A stretch of 64,000 bases of DNA, taken from Nitrosomonas eutropha. GTDB taxonomy: Bacteria; Pseudomonadota; Gammaproteobacteria; Burkholderiales; Nitrosomonadaceae. The stretch is from positions 1 through 64,000 of the forward strand of contig NZ_FPBL01000004.1 in the NCBI RefSeq assembly GCF_900116685.1. The letters are read 5' to 3'. Positions within the stretch are counted from its first letter, which is position 1; each line of letters opens with the position of its first letter. The translations under genes and the position numbers were made by a program. Below the pieces are notes generated by a model. The model was not told the origin of the DNA. It saw nothing but the letters and a program-made list of their open reading frames with translations, and ran no database searches. This document shows positions 54,133 through 63,768 of the stretch, one piece after another.

Positions 54133-55398
54133 TTAATAATTCTGGCTGCGTGGCTTGATACCCAATGTTTTGATTTTCCGGTAAAGATGAGTGCGTTCCA
54201 GGCCTGCACGTTCAGCAACACGAGTCATATTGCCGTTTTCCTGTTCGATCAGCTTCTCAAAATAATTCTTTTCGAAAATATCTCGTGCTTCGCGCAGCGA
54301 TATGTTGAGCGGGATATCTGAAACATCAGATACTGCTTCGCGTGAGGAGAATGCCAGGGCCTGTTGTACAGCATCGATAGAGATTTCATCATCCGCACAG
54401 GTTAATGCCAGTGAATGCACGATACTTGTCAGCTGTGCAAGATTACCCGGCCAGTCATAATTGCGCAGTGCATTAAGTGTAGCTGTACTGAAATGCATGA
54501 GGGGTACTTCTCCGGATTCAATCCAGCTTGAAAGCAGTTGATTGGCTATTTCCGGTACATCTTCGCGGTGAGCACGCAAGGGAGGGATATTGATACAGAG
54601 ATTACTCAGTATTTCAAACAATTTTGGGTGATAGGCTCCCTGCGCCGTCAGCTCTGCCAGAGAGCGTGTTGTTGCGCAAACCAGTCGCACACCATATTGC
54701 TCCAGCTTACCGAGCAGCAGCAGCAAGCCTTTCTGTTCCAGTTTGCTGAGATCTCCAACTTCTCCGAGGAAAAGTAATCCGCCTTTTGCCTGTTCCAATT
54801 GTGCCAAAGGGCTTTCTGCAAGGAATGAACAGGATTCCGGAGCAATCCAGGCCGTGTTGGGGCGATGCAGGAATCGTGCGCAGTGTTCCACGCCAACCCC
54901 CGGCTCACCGGTTAACAAGATGGGAATTTTAAGGTTTTCCACCTGCTCCAGTTTTTTTCGCAGCTCTGTGATTAATCCGCTGTGTCCCAGATGGGATAGG
55001 GAAATGGCCGGAGAAGATTTATGTTGTCTGCCACCGCGCATGACCTGTCCGACCGTATTGAGTAATTTCTGCAGCGGAATCGGTTTTTCCAGATAACCAA
55101 CTGCACCGACACGAGTTGCTTCTACTGCTGTATCAATTGTGCCATGGCCGGACATCATGACGACCGGCATGGTCAGGAGGCCGTTATTTGCCCAATCTTT
55201 CAGCAGTGTGATGCCATCTGTATCCGGCATCCAGATATCCAGCAATACCAGATCGGGGCGTGTCTGGCTGCGGTAGTTTCTCGCCTGTTCTGCATTTTCC
55301 GCCAGTGCAACGCTGTAACCCTCATCCCCCAGTATCTCGGATAACAATTCGCGTATTCCTAGTTCATCGTCCACAATGAGAATAGTATTATTGGCCAT
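54133..55398 (-). CDS. NtrX-like response regulator with a degenerate AAA+ domain
   Basis: The 421-residue protein (ATG at 55398) has an intact receiver domain (ILIVDDELGIRELL, phospho-acceptor Asp54 in LLDIWMPDTDG, GYLEKPI) and a C-terminal Fis-type HTH (GNMTRVAERAGLERTHLYRKIK). The central AAA+ domain is degraded: the Walker A is GEPGVGVEH without the Lys, the Walker B reads LLFLGEVGDL instead of LDE, and the GAFTGA loop is missing. The ATPase and sigma-54 contact are therefore probably lost. It lies 295 bp downstream of ntrY and should act, if at all, as a DNA-binding regulator. Confidence 0.88.
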   Translation of the reverse strand: MANNTILIVDDELGIRELLSEILGDEGYSVALAENAEQARNYRSQTRPDLVLLDIWMPDTDGITLLKDWANNGLLTMPVVMMSGHGTIDTAVEATRVGAVGYLEKPIPLQKLLNTVGQVMRGGRQHKSSPAISLSHLGHSGLITELRKKLEQVENLKIPILLTGEPGVGVEHCARFLHRPNTAWIAPESCSFLAESPLAQLEQAKGGLLFLGEVGDLSKLEQKGLLLLLGKLEQYGVRLVCATTRSLAELTAQGAYHPKLFEILSNLCINIPPLRAHREDVPEIANQLLSSWIESGEVPLMHFSTATLNALRNYDWPGNLAQLTSIVHSLALTCADDEISIDAVQQALAFSSREAVSDVSDIPLNISLREARDIFEKNYFEKLIEQENGNMTRVAERAGLERTHLYRKIKTLGIKPRSQNY

Positions 55399-55693
55399 GT
55401 GTTCCATATCCTTTCATGTGACTGAGGTACGAGAATGTGTTTCTTTGGGTAGTATCCATCCCTGTTTGCGATTGGATTGTTGTGGCGTAGATTCAGATTT
55501 GATTCCAGTCTTATAGTCGGGTGTTATCCCGGGGCTTCGTTGTTAACAGTTTTCGATTCTGTAAATAGCGACCAACTGCTTTGGGCAGAGAGTAGTTGTC
55601 TCTATCATTGTGCCTTGCATGTTTTCCATGTGCAAAATTTTGTAAAATGCCAACCGATTTATTTTGCAATCTGCAATGGGATTATTGAGTATC
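55399..55693. other. 295-bp spacer between ntrY and ntrX
   Basis: The two genes usually abut, but here a gap separates them. A 52-codon minus-strand frame from an ATG overlapping the ntrY stop (MPEILNNPIADCKINRLAFY onwards, ending near 55543) is open but not recognisable. The ribosome-binding site AAAGGA for ntrX is near 55408-55415. An ntrX-specific promoter may be present. Confidence 0.4.
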
Positions 55694-57871
55694 TCAGGCA
55701 TGCGTTGCCTCAGATGAAACACGCGGACTGTTGTGGAGGAATGCGGGCAGAATGATTGAAATCTGTGCACCATGTGGCTGAATATTTTGTATTTTGACAG
55801 TACCACCGTGCTCATCCACAATTTTTTTGACAATCGGTAACCCAAGCCCGGTACCTCTTGGCTTGGTTGTAACGTAAGGCTCAAATACATGTGTTTTGAC
55901 CTGTTCCGGGAATCCTTTGCCATTATCAGTCACACTCAGTTCAATTCCGTTATTAACGGATCTTGTCCGAACAGTAATAGCAGCTTCTTTTATATTGACC
56001 AGTGCATCTTGTGCGTTCTGCAGCAAGTTGTGAATGACTTGACGCAGCCTCGCCGGATCTCCTCTGACGGGGGAAAGCTCTCCTGCCAATTCTATAGTGA
56101 TTGGCGGCAGTGGCGATTCGTTTTCTGTGTTGTCAGTTGTCTGATAAAGCGCCAGTATTTCCCGTACCAGCCGGTTGATATCTACCTGGTATAACTCGGG
56201 TTCAGGTACCCGTGCGTATTCCCGGAATTCGTCCACCATTTTTTTCAGGGCTTCAACCTGGTTCACGATTGTTTCTGTAGAACGCTTTAGAATTCTGGCA
56301 TCAGCTTCGTCGAGTTTGTTGATCAGCTTATGTTGCAAACGCTCGGCGGATAACTGGATTGGGGTAAGCGGATTTTTAATTTCGTGAGCCAAGCGTCGCG
56401 CTACTTCTCCCCATGCTACAGTACGCTGGACTTGTAACAGGCTGGTGATGTCGTCGAATACTACAACACCACCGCCACCGGATGCCTGGGGTAGGCGCGA
56501 ACCTCGCAGAAGCAGTACCTGCTCCTTATCTGCATTGAAGTGCAATACTTGTCGTTGCCATTCACCAACCTCTTCAGAATCAAAACCGCTTCTTATTTCT
56601 CCGGCTAATAATCGCAATCCCGCTTCCTGTTTGGCGCATTCTTCTATGGTTAATCCCTCGAAATTGGTCAGCGGAATTTGCAGTATTTGCTCTGCACTCT
56701 GATTGACTGCACGTATTCTCAATACTTTATCAAAGACGATAACACCTGATGACAGATTGGCCAGAATATTTTCGAGATAGGCACGCGCATTTTCAATTTC
56801 CTGTTGATGCTGCTGTGCGATGGTGCGTGCGGCCTCCAGTTGTTCAGTCATGAGATTGAATGATTCAGTCAAGATACCGAATTCATCGGTACTGTGAATC
56901 TGGTGTCGCCGGCTGAAATCACCCTGAGCTACGGCGCGTGTTCCTTCTGCCAATGATCCCAGTGGCGCGCTTAATTTTTCGCTGATCAGAAATGCACCGG
57001 CCAGTGCGGAAAACAGAGCAAGCAACAAGGCCAGGGTCAATGTTACGCTGTACAGCCGAGTTAATCCCTGACGAGACAGCATTAATTCCTGATAATCACT
57101 AAAGCCAGCCTGGACAATTTCCGCGTTGTGTGCGATGGATTGCGGCACCCGTTGCAGTACCTGTAGCACCCGGATGTCTTCGTTGGCACTTAGTATGTTG
57201 ACTGGAACAAGCACTCGCAGATACAGCGTGTTATTCGCAAGTGTTTCGACCGCGCTGTAATCCTTTTGCATCCGGATGCGCCGCATCGCTTCTGTATTGG
57301 GGATTTCGGGAAACAATACGGTATCATCCAGGCCGGTAAAGGCAATGACCTTTCCATCCTGATTGAACAGGGTAGCTTCCTGTATTTGTGATTGAATCAG
57401 AAGCTGATTCAAGACGGTCAAAGGAAATGATGACGGTTCAGCCAGATCGATTGCGGCGCCCCGTGCTTTTTTCTGCAATTCCTCCAACAGATTATCCAGT
57501 ATCGTTTGCCCCAGCGTTAGCCCGCCTTCCAGTGCGCGATCCACTTTGACATCAAACCAGGATTCAATACTTTTTCCCAAAAACTGTACTGAAATACCAT
57601 ACACCAGCGCGCCGGGCAGAATGGCCATCAGGGAAAAAACCATCAGAAGCCGCAACGCTAGTTTTGAACCAAATACACCAGTCTTGAGTCTGCGCCGTAA
57701 TCGTCCGAGCAAAAATACAACGATTCCGATCAGAAGCAGCAGAAAAATTACGATGCTAACAATCAGCCAGCGGTAATGACGCTCAAAAAATTCGGTATTG
57801 GCCCCGGCTGAAGCTAACAGGTATAGCATGATGATGCTTAATCCCGCGACAACGAAAATAACGTATTTCAT
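55694..57871 (-). CDS. NtrY-like sensor histidine kinase
   Basis: The 725-residue protein has N-terminal membrane helices (about residues 5-22, 35-57 and 75-97), a periplasmic/extracytoplasmic sensing region, a further helix near 280, a HAMP domain, a PAS domain with ARAYLENILANLSSGVIVFD, and a kinase core. The phospho-acceptor His is in VARRLAHEIKNPLTPIQLSAERL. The N box (LRQVIHNLLQNAQDAL), DNGKGFP and GTGLGLPIVKKI complete it. All kinase boxes look functional, unlike its NtrX-like partner. It follows DUF4390 by 9 bp. Confidence 0.93.
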   Translation of the reverse strand: MKYVIFVVAGLSIIMLYLLASAGANTEFFERHYRWLIVSIVIFLLLLIGIVVFLLGRLRRRLKTGVFGSKLALRLLMVFSLMAILPGALVYGISVQFLGKSIESWFDVKVDRALEGGLTLGQTILDNLLEELQKKARGAAIDLAEPSSFPLTVLNQLLIQSQIQEATLFNQDGKVIAFTGLDDTVLFPEIPNTEAMRRIRMQKDYSAVETLANNTLYLRVLVPVNILSANEDIRVLQVLQRVPQSIAHNAEIVQAGFSDYQELMLSRQGLTRLYSVTLTLALLLALFSALAGAFLISEKLSAPLGSLAEGTRAVAQGDFSRRHQIHSTDEFGILTESFNLMTEQLEAARTIAQQHQQEIENARAYLENILANLSSGVIVFDKVLRIRAVNQSAEQILQIPLTNFEGLTIEECAKQEAGLRLLAGEIRSGFDSEEVGEWQRQVLHFNADKEQVLLLRGSRLPQASGGGGVVVFDDITSLLQVQRTVAWGEVARRLAHEIKNPLTPIQLSAERLQHKLINKLDEADARILKRSTETIVNQVEALKKMVDEFREYARVPEPELYQVDINRLVREILALYQTTDNTENESPLPPITIELAGELSPVRGDPARLRQVIHNLLQNAQDALVNIKEAAITVRTRSVNNGIELSVTDNGKGFPEQVKTHVFEPYVTTKPRGTGLGLPIVKKIVDEHGGTVKIQNIQPHGAQISIILPAFLHNSPRVSSEATHA

Positions 57872-57880
57872 AAACGGGCT

Positions 57881-58489
57881 CTAGCGATAATCAGATTCGT
57901 TGTCGGCTTCGGGGGCAGGCGGAAATGTAACCTGCCAGACTTTCTTTTCGGAGCTGAGGTTCCAGTCCTGGGTATCAAGCCATTCCAGTTGAAACGGTTT
58001 AGATAGCCGTGAGACATCCAGCCATACCTGCAGAACTGCGGTGTAGGTAGTGTCGGGGAGGAGTGGGGTGTGTTCCCTGATCAAAAGATCTGACTGGTGT
58101 CCCAAAGCCTGTAATGCAGCTTTTAGCGTTGGAAAATTTTGTGACTGGCCGTGTTGAACCAGGCGATATTGCCTGGTTAACGCCTGATAGCTGAGCGTGG
58201 TTCTTTCTTTATAGCGAGCGACTTCTTCATTCAGCCAATACCAGCGCGGTTTCATAATCAAAAGCCGGGTGACGAAATAAAGATCAACCCCTTTTTTCAG
58301 GGCTTGCTTCATCGTTTTACTTAAACCAATGTCAGCCTGGACATCGATATAAAAGCGTTCGCCTGATTCTTTAAGCTGGAAGGACTCTATTTCTATATGT
58401 CCTTTGGCGGCAAGCGTGGTTGATGAAAACAGTGCGATTAACAATAGAAATACGATGCTGAGCCAGGAATTCCTTATGACAGCGTACAT
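57881..58489 (-). CDS. DUF4390 exported protein
   Basis: With the ATG at 58489, two bases after the rsmB stop, the protein has 202 residues: an N-terminal signal (NSWLSIVFLLLIALFSSTTLA) and a periplasmic domain with the DUF4390 pattern, KGVDLYFVTRLLIMKPRWYWLNEEVA, LSYQALTRQYRLV, and VWLDVSRLSKPFQLEWL-type ending DWNLSSEK. The function is unknown. Its place between rsmB and ntrY is conserved in Betaproteobacteria. A longer frame extending into rsmB is rejected. Confidence 0.88.
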   Translation of the reverse strand: MYAVIRNSWLSIVFLLLIALFSSTTLAAKGHIEIESFQLKESGERFYIDVQADIGLSKTMKQALKKGVDLYFVTRLLIMKPRWYWLNEEVARYKERTTLSYQALTRQYRLVQHGQSQNFPTLKAALQALGHQSDLLIREHTPLLPDTTYTAVLQVWLDVSRLSKPFQLEWLDTQDWNLSSEKKVWQVTFPPAPEADNESDYR

Positions 58490-58490
58490 G

Positions 58491-59771
58491 TCAGTTTTTT
58501 TGGAACAGGGCATAAAAGAAGCCATCATGGTGCGGCCCCGGCAGCAGTTGGCCGTCGTTAATTTCTTCGTGGGAACAGGGCAACCTGCTGGCATCCTGAT
58601 GGATTGACAGGAATTTTTCAGCAACCAGGTTATTTTCTTCGCTGAATACGGAGCAGGTGGCATACAGCAGTTTTCCTCCACGCTGCAATAATAGCCATAA
58701 TTCATTCAGTATGGCTGTCTGTACCTGTGCAAAATTACCTATATCACCTGGTCTTCTGAGCCATTTGATATCCGGGTGGCGGTTGACCACGCCTGAAGCG
58801 GAGCAGGGGACATCAGCCAGAATTCGATCATACAATTGGCCGTCCCACCATTGCGACGGATGCATTGCATCACCACAAATCAACTGATAATTAGTTATTT
58901 GCAGGCGAGAGAAATTTTCTGTCAGTCTGGTAAGCCGATCTTCATATTTGTCCAGCACCGTCAATTTGATATTTTCAGTCAACTCAGCCAGATGGGTACT
59001 TTTCCCGCCTGGCGCGGCGCAAGCATCCAGCACGCGCATCCCTGCTTTGACATCCAGCAGGGGAGCGGCAAACTGTGCACCGGCGTCCTGTATAGTCACC
59101 AGTCCTTCGGAAAATTTGGGTAATTTTTCCACAGCGACCGGCCTGATAAGTTGCAGGGCGTTGTCTCCCAACCATTCAGAACCAATACCCTGAGCATCCA
59201 GCATTGCCTGATAATGATTCACCGAGGTGCGTAACGAATTAACGCGTAAAATCATAGCAGGGTGCTCATTGCCTGCGAGCAGAATGGCCTCGTAGTCCTG
59301 CGGATATTGCTGACGCAGTTTGTCAATCCACCATTGCGGATAGGAATAGCGGGCGACTTCATTGACTTTGATTTGATCAAGCAACGAAGTGCGCTGGCGC
59401 ATGAAATTACGTAACACAGCGTTGATCAATCCCGATGCGGCAGGATTGCGTGTGATTTTTCGGGAAGATGACACGGCATGATCGACGATGGCGTGTACCG
59501 GGGCTTTGCTGTAACAAAGCTGATAGAGCGCGATTGTCAACAGGTAATGAAGTGATTTGTCTTGTACCGGTTTGTTTAATAATTTGTGAAGGATGGCGTC
59601 GATTTGGCCATAATGGCGGAGCGTGCCATAGGCAATGTCCTGAATGGCGCCACGTTGCTGGGACGTAAGTCGGGAATTGATCTGCCAGATGTTACGCAAT
59701 ACTTCGTTCAGATTGGCACCTGCAAAAACCTCCCCGATTGCCTGTATAGCAAGCAATTGAATTTCAATCAT
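58491..59771 (-). CDS. rsmB: 16S rRNA (cytosine-967-C5)-methyltransferase
   Basis: RsmB methylates C967 of 16S rRNA. The 426-residue protein has an N-terminal NusB-like RNA-binding domain (to about 140) and a SAM methyltransferase domain with DACAAPGGKSTHLAEL, ADVPCSASGVVNRHPDIKWLR, and the catalytic Cys in LLYATCSVFSEENN. It follows fmt by 12 bp. Confidence 0.96.
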   Translation of the reverse strand: MIEIQLLAIQAIGEVFAGANLNEVLRNIWQINSRLTSQQRGAIQDIAYGTLRHYGQIDAILHKLLNKPVQDKSLHYLLTIALYQLCYSKAPVHAIVDHAVSSSRKITRNPAASGLINAVLRNFMRQRTSLLDQIKVNEVARYSYPQWWIDKLRQQYPQDYEAILLAGNEHPAMILRVNSLRTSVNHYQAMLDAQGIGSEWLGDNALQLIRPVAVEKLPKFSEGLVTIQDAGAQFAAPLLDVKAGMRVLDACAAPGGKSTHLAELTENIKLTVLDKYEDRLTRLTENFSRLQITNYQLICGDAMHPSQWWDGQLYDRILADVPCSASGVVNRHPDIKWLRRPGDIGNFAQVQTAILNELWLLLQRGGKLLYATCSVFSEENNLVAEKFLSIHQDASRLPCSHEEINDGQLLPGPHHDGFFYALFQKN

Positions 59772-59783
59772 TTTTAAGAGAAA

Positions 59784-60734
59784 TCACAGGTGATCCTGTG
59801 TGGTTTTCTGGAAATATTCTCCAGGTTGTAAAGGGTGTCCGGCAAGGAATTGTGCAGCAGTCAGTTTTTTCCCACCCGCTTTTTGCAGAATGCTGATGGA
59901 TAAAGTATCTCGTCCGCATGCCACGATTATTCCGTTGTGGTCAGCAGCAATAATTTCACCGGTCTGGTGGGTGTCGCTGCGATTGACGATATTGGCTTGC
60001 CACAGTTTGATCATACTTCCATGCAGGCTGGTAAATGCACCAGGATACGGATTAAATGTCCGGATCATCCGGTCAATATGAGCGGCATCACGTGTCCAAT
60101 CGATCTCGGCCTCGGTTTTTCTGATTTTTGCTGCATAACAGGCATTTGCATTATCCTGTAACGTGGGAGTCAGTTTGCCCTGGTCCAGCAATATCAGGGT
60201 TTCCACAATACATTGACCACCCAGATCAGCTAGCTTGTCATGCAGGGTGGCTGTGGTGTCATGTGGCTTTATGAGAAACGCGCGTTTCAGCAGAACCGCT
60301 CCGGTATCCAGCCCTTGATCCATTTGCATGATGGAAATACCGGTTTCTGCATCGCCCTCCAAAAGAGCGCGTTGAATAGGGGCGGCGCCACGCCAGCGTG
60401 GCAGCAGGGAGGCGTGGATATTGATGCAACCGTGACGCGGAATACGTAATACTGCTTCTGGCAATATTAGTCCGTAGGCCGCGACAATCATTACATCAGG
60501 CTTGAGTGTTTCAAGTTGTGCTTGTATGTCCGGTGACTTTAATGTTTCTGGTTGTAACAGCGGAGTGTTGTATTGCTGCGCCAGTATTTTGACTGGGCTT
60601 GCCTGTAGTTTCATGCCGCGTCCAGCCGGTCGATCCGGTTGGGTCAGGACTAGGGAGATATCGAATCCTGATTTTTGTAATGCTTCCAGGGCTTGCGCCG
60701 CAAAAACGGGAGTGCCTGCGAAGATGATTTTCAT
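59784..60734 (-). CDS. fmt: Methionyl-tRNA formyltransferase
   Basis: Fmt formylates the initiator Met-tRNA. From the ATG at 60734 it has 316 residues: MKIIFAGTPVFAAQALEAL, PDRPAGRGMK, VAAYGLILPEAVL, the signature HASLLPRWRGAAPIQRALL, and the C-terminal RNA-binding domain with FNPYPGAFT. An upstream in-frame ATG lies inside def and is rejected. def is 25 bp upstream on the same strand. Confidence 0.96.
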   Translation of the reverse strand: MKIIFAGTPVFAAQALEALQKSGFDISLVLTQPDRPAGRGMKLQASPVKILAQQYNTPLLQPETLKSPDIQAQLETLKPDVMIVAAYGLILPEAVLRIPRHGCINIHASLLPRWRGAAPIQRALLEGDAETGISIMQMDQGLDTGAVLLKRAFLIKPHDTTATLHDKLADLGGQCIVETLILLDQGKLTPTLQDNANACYAAKIRKTEAEIDWTRDAAHIDRMIRTFNPYPGAFTSLHGSMIKLWQANIVNRSDTHQTGEIIAADHNGIIVACGRDTLSISILQKAGGKKLTAAQFLAGHPLQPGEYFQKTTQDHL

Positions 60735-60759
60735 GCGTGACCGTGCTCGCTGGATCTGG

Positions 60760-61266
60760 TCAGGCAATTTGTTTACGCGCCTGTTTTTTTAGCTTGCTCA
60801 GAATACGGGATTGCTTGAAAGGTGACAGATATTCGACAAATACCTTACCGATAAGATGATCCATTTCATGTTGAATACAAACCGCTAACAATCCGGTTGC
60901 ATCCACTTCAAATGATTTTCCGTCAATATCAGTTGCTCGGACAGTAATCTGCTCGGCACGGGAAACTTTGTCAAAAATACCGGGTACGGAAAGACAGCCT
61001 TCCTGTGCTTCCGATTTTCCTATGCTGGCGATAATTTCCGGATTGATTAAAACCAGCAGTTCATCACGGATTTCGGAGGTGTCAATAACAACGACTCGCT
61101 TATGTACATCCACCTGGGTGGCTGCCAGACCAACACCAGCAGCGGCATACATGGTTTCAGCCATGTTGCTGACCAGGGTGCGTATTTCCTGAGTGACCGA
61201 TGGCACGGCGGCTGCAATTTTATGCAACCGTTCATCGGGATATCGAAGTATGTTCAGAATTGCCAT
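60760..61266 (-). CDS. def: Peptide deformylase
   Basis: Def removes the formyl group from nascent proteins, complementary to fmt downstream. From the ATG at 61266 it has 168 residues with all three motifs: GVGLAATQ near 44, EGCLSVPG near 88 with the metal Cys, and [12 protein letters not shown] with the two metal His and catalytic Glu. The much longer in-frame start upstream has no homology and is rejected. It diverges from the LysM gene. Confidence 0.96.
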   Translation of the reverse strand: MAILNILRYPDERLHKIAAAVPSVTQEIRTLVSNMAETMYAAAGVGLAATQVDVHKRVVVIDTSEIRDELLVLINPEIIASIGKSEAQEGCLSVPGIFDKVSRAEQITVRATDIDGKSFEVDATGLLAVCIQHEMDHLIGKVFVEYLSPFKQSRILSKLKKQARKQIA

Positions 61267-61441
61267 AACAAATTTGCATAGTTCAAATACTGGAGTTTTT
61301 GGGGAAGGCTCTATCATTGTGTACCGGTCAATTTTTATGATTAACCCGGTGCTCTGCCCAGTCTGGTGATTTTGTGGCTCGTCCGGAACAAACAAAATAA
61401 CTTTACTCTTCCGGGTACCTTGATGGAGATGAAGAACCCTT

Positions 61442-62470
61442 ATGCGTACTTTGACAATTATATCTGCGATTTTGTTTATCAGCCTGTTTTCCGGGTTGTC
61501 TTCTGCGGCTGGCGAAACCAGATTGCGAGAGAATGCACCTGAGCGTTATCAGGTTGTTCCCGGTGATACGCTTTGGGGAATTGCTTCCCGGTTTCTCAGA
61601 GAACCGTGGCGCTGGCCTGAAATCTGGCAGATGAACCGTGAGCAGATCAGAAATCCGCATCGGATTTATCCAGGAGATGTCATCATCGTGGAAAATACTT
61701 TGTATGGCAGACGTCTGAGAATGGCAGGTGAAAAAGGTACAGTCCGCCTTTTTCCCGGGATTCGCATTGAGGAGTCATCGATGCGGGCCATTCCCAGTAT
61801 TCCAGCCGAGAAAATTGAACCCTTTCTGAGTCAGCCACTGGTAATTGAAAAGGGCAGATTGGATGGAGCACCTGTTATTTTAGGAGCAAGTGATGATCGG
61901 GTGATTCTGAGCACTGGTGACAAAATTTATATACGTGATCTGCCTGTTGATCAGGGTGTGATCTGGCAAGTGTTTCGTGACGGGAAGGCGTTGACTGATC
62001 CTGATCGCGATAATCGCATCCTGGGTTATGAAGCAGTTTATCTGGGGACTGTTGAAATTACTGATTTTGCAGCTATCAGTACCGCAAGAATTTCTCGCTC
62101 AGTACAGGAAATTCTGAAAGGAGATCGTCTGCTTCCGCTTTCATCGGCAAAAATAGACAATTACCTGCCGCATGCCCCTGATTTTTCTGTGGCCGGTCGA
62201 ATCATTTCAGTCTATGGTGGAGTGAATGAAATTGGCGAGAATATGATTGTCACGCTTAATCTGGGGGGCAACAGCGGTATTGAGCCGGGGCATGTATTGG
62301 CTGTTTATCACGAGAATAACATTCGGTCGCATGAGGGAAAGCAGATTAATCTACCTGATGAGCGGGTGGGTTTGGCACTGGTTTTCCGTGTATTTGACAC
62401 GGTTTCCTATGCACTGATTATGCAGAGTACCCGGTCAATCAAGGTGGCAGATGTCGTAAAAACGCCCTGA
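61442..62470 (+). CDS. Exported LysM-domain protein
   Basis: The 342-residue protein has a signal peptide (residues 1-22, ending SSAAGE) and one LysM domain at about 35-85: [30 protein letters not shown], ending [11 protein letters not shown]. This fits peptidoglycan binding. The rest is beta-rich, ending [21 protein letters not shown]. It is placed between def and dprA, as in other Betaproteobacteria. Confidence 0.92.
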   Translation: MRTLTIISAILFISLFSGLSSAAGETRLRENAPERYQVVPGDTLWGIASRFLREPWRWPEIWQMNREQIRNPHRIYPGDVIIVENTLYGRRLRMAGEKGTVRLFPGIRIEESSMRAIPSIPAEKIEPFLSQPLVIEKGRLDGAPVILGASDDRVILSTGDKIYIRDLPVDQGVIWQVFRDGKALTDPDRDNRILGYEAVYLGTVEITDFAAISTARISRSVQEILKGDRLLPLSSAKIDNYLPHAPDFSVAGRIISVYGGVNEIGENMIVTLNLGGNSGIEPGHVLAVYHENNIRSHEGKQINLPDERVGLALVFRVFDTVSYALIMQSTRSIKVADVVKTP

Positions 62471-62566
62471 CAAGGCGGTGTAAAGTTACTATACTCGCCC
62501 GCGTGTTAATTTTTGCAATACAGCTTTTCAGTTACTTAAAGTTGTTATCGGGGTGAGCTTTTTTCT

Positions 62567-63688
62567 ATGCAGATTGACCGGGATATTGAATCTTGGCTGC
62601 GCCTTGGCCTGACAGAGGGTGTGGGGAGTGGAAACTTGCGCCGATTGCTGGTCGCTTTTGGCGATCCGGCTGAGGTACTTGCTGCAAACCAGCAGGCGCT
62701 TGAAGGTATCGTAAAAAAAACAGTTGCCACCAGTATTTTTCAGCGCAAAGTGGATGAGGATAAATTTGCCAGAACTATTGAATGGCTGCAAAATCCGCTT
62801 AATTCATTGATTACGTTGGCAGATCCAGATTATCCGGAACTTCTGCTCAATATCCCTGATCCCCCTCCAATCCTGTATTTTAAAGGCCAGCGGAAATTTT
62901 TGGCGCGACCGGCCCTGGCAATTGTCGGCAGTCGCAATGCAACGCCGCAGGGATTTGCAAATGCCGATGCCTTTGCCGAGGCTGCCAGTAACGCAGGATT
63001 CTGTGTGGTCAGTGGTCTGGCGCAAGGTATTGATACAGCGGCCCATCAGGGCGGGTTGCGCGGCGCGTCTTCCAGCATGGCTATTGTTGGCACCGGACTT
63101 GATCTGGTCTATCCCTCCAGGAATCGTGAACTTGCCCATAAGTTGGCAGATGAGGGTGCTTTGATTTCCGAGTTTCCCTTGGGGGTGCCCGCCATGAGCA
63201 AAAATTTTCCGCGCAGAAATCGTATCATCAGCGGTATGTGTCATGCATGTCTGGTGGTGGAAGCTACGTTGTATAGCGGATCACTCATTACTGCCAGGCT
63301 GGCGCTAGAGCAAGGGCGTGATGTAATGGCAATACCCGGTTCCATTCATTCTCCTCTGTCAAAAGGCTGTCATGCATTGATTAAACAGGGCGCAAAACTG
63401 GTTGAGAATATTCAGGATATTCTGGATGAGTTGAATCATCAGCCGGTACAGCAAATCGAATCCACTCGGGCTGATCATAATGAAACGGGTGGATCGGCAA
63501 GTACAAATGGTGATTGCATTGATGATGCCGGGCTACTAATATATTTTGACTATGATGCCATCGATATTGATACGCTTTGTACACGCAGTGGCTTGACGGT
63601 TGAGATGGTATCCGCCATGCTGTTGACCTTGGAATTGGAAGGCAGGATTGGTAGTCTTCCCGGGGGAAAATACCAACGTGTTCGCTGA
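62567..63688 (+). CDS. dprA: DNA processing protein DprA (Smf)
   Basis: DprA binds incoming single-stranded DNA and loads RecA in natural transformation. The 373-residue protein has an N-terminal helical region (WLRLGLTEGVGSGNLRRLL), the Rossmann core with ALAIVGSRNATPQG, VVSGLAQGIDTAAHQG, VGTGLDLVYPSRNRELA, RRNRIISGMCHACLVVEA and TARLALEQGRDVMAIPG, and a C-terminal winged-helix domain. A clean ORF with no lesion is seen, although competence in the host is unproven. Confidence 0.96.
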   Translation: MQIDRDIESWLRLGLTEGVGSGNLRRLLVAFGDPAEVLAANQQALEGIVKKTVATSIFQRKVDEDKFARTIEWLQNPLNSLITLADPDYPELLLNIPDPPPILYFKGQRKFLARPALAIVGSRNATPQGFANADAFAEAASNAGFCVVSGLAQGIDTAAHQGGLRGASSSMAIVGTGLDLVYPSRNRELAHKLADEGALISEFPLGVPAMSKNFPRRNRIISGMCHACLVVEATLYSGSLITARLALEQGRDVMAIPGSIHSPLSKGCHALIKQGAKLVENIQDILDELNHQPVQQIESTRADHNETGGSASTNGDCIDDAGLLIYFDYDAIDIDTLCTRSGLTVEMVSAMLLTLELEGRIGSLPGGKYQRVR

Positions 63689-63768
63689 TTCATCGAGTAT
63701 TTGGTGGTATTCGTTACCCTGTTTCAAGTGTCTTATAGTGGTTTTAATTTGAGGCTGCAGGGTGGGCT

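Noticed and set aside
58490-58705. 72-residue N-terminal extension of the DUF4390 protein
   Set aside because: It overlaps the end of rsmB, and a normal signal peptide starts at 58489.
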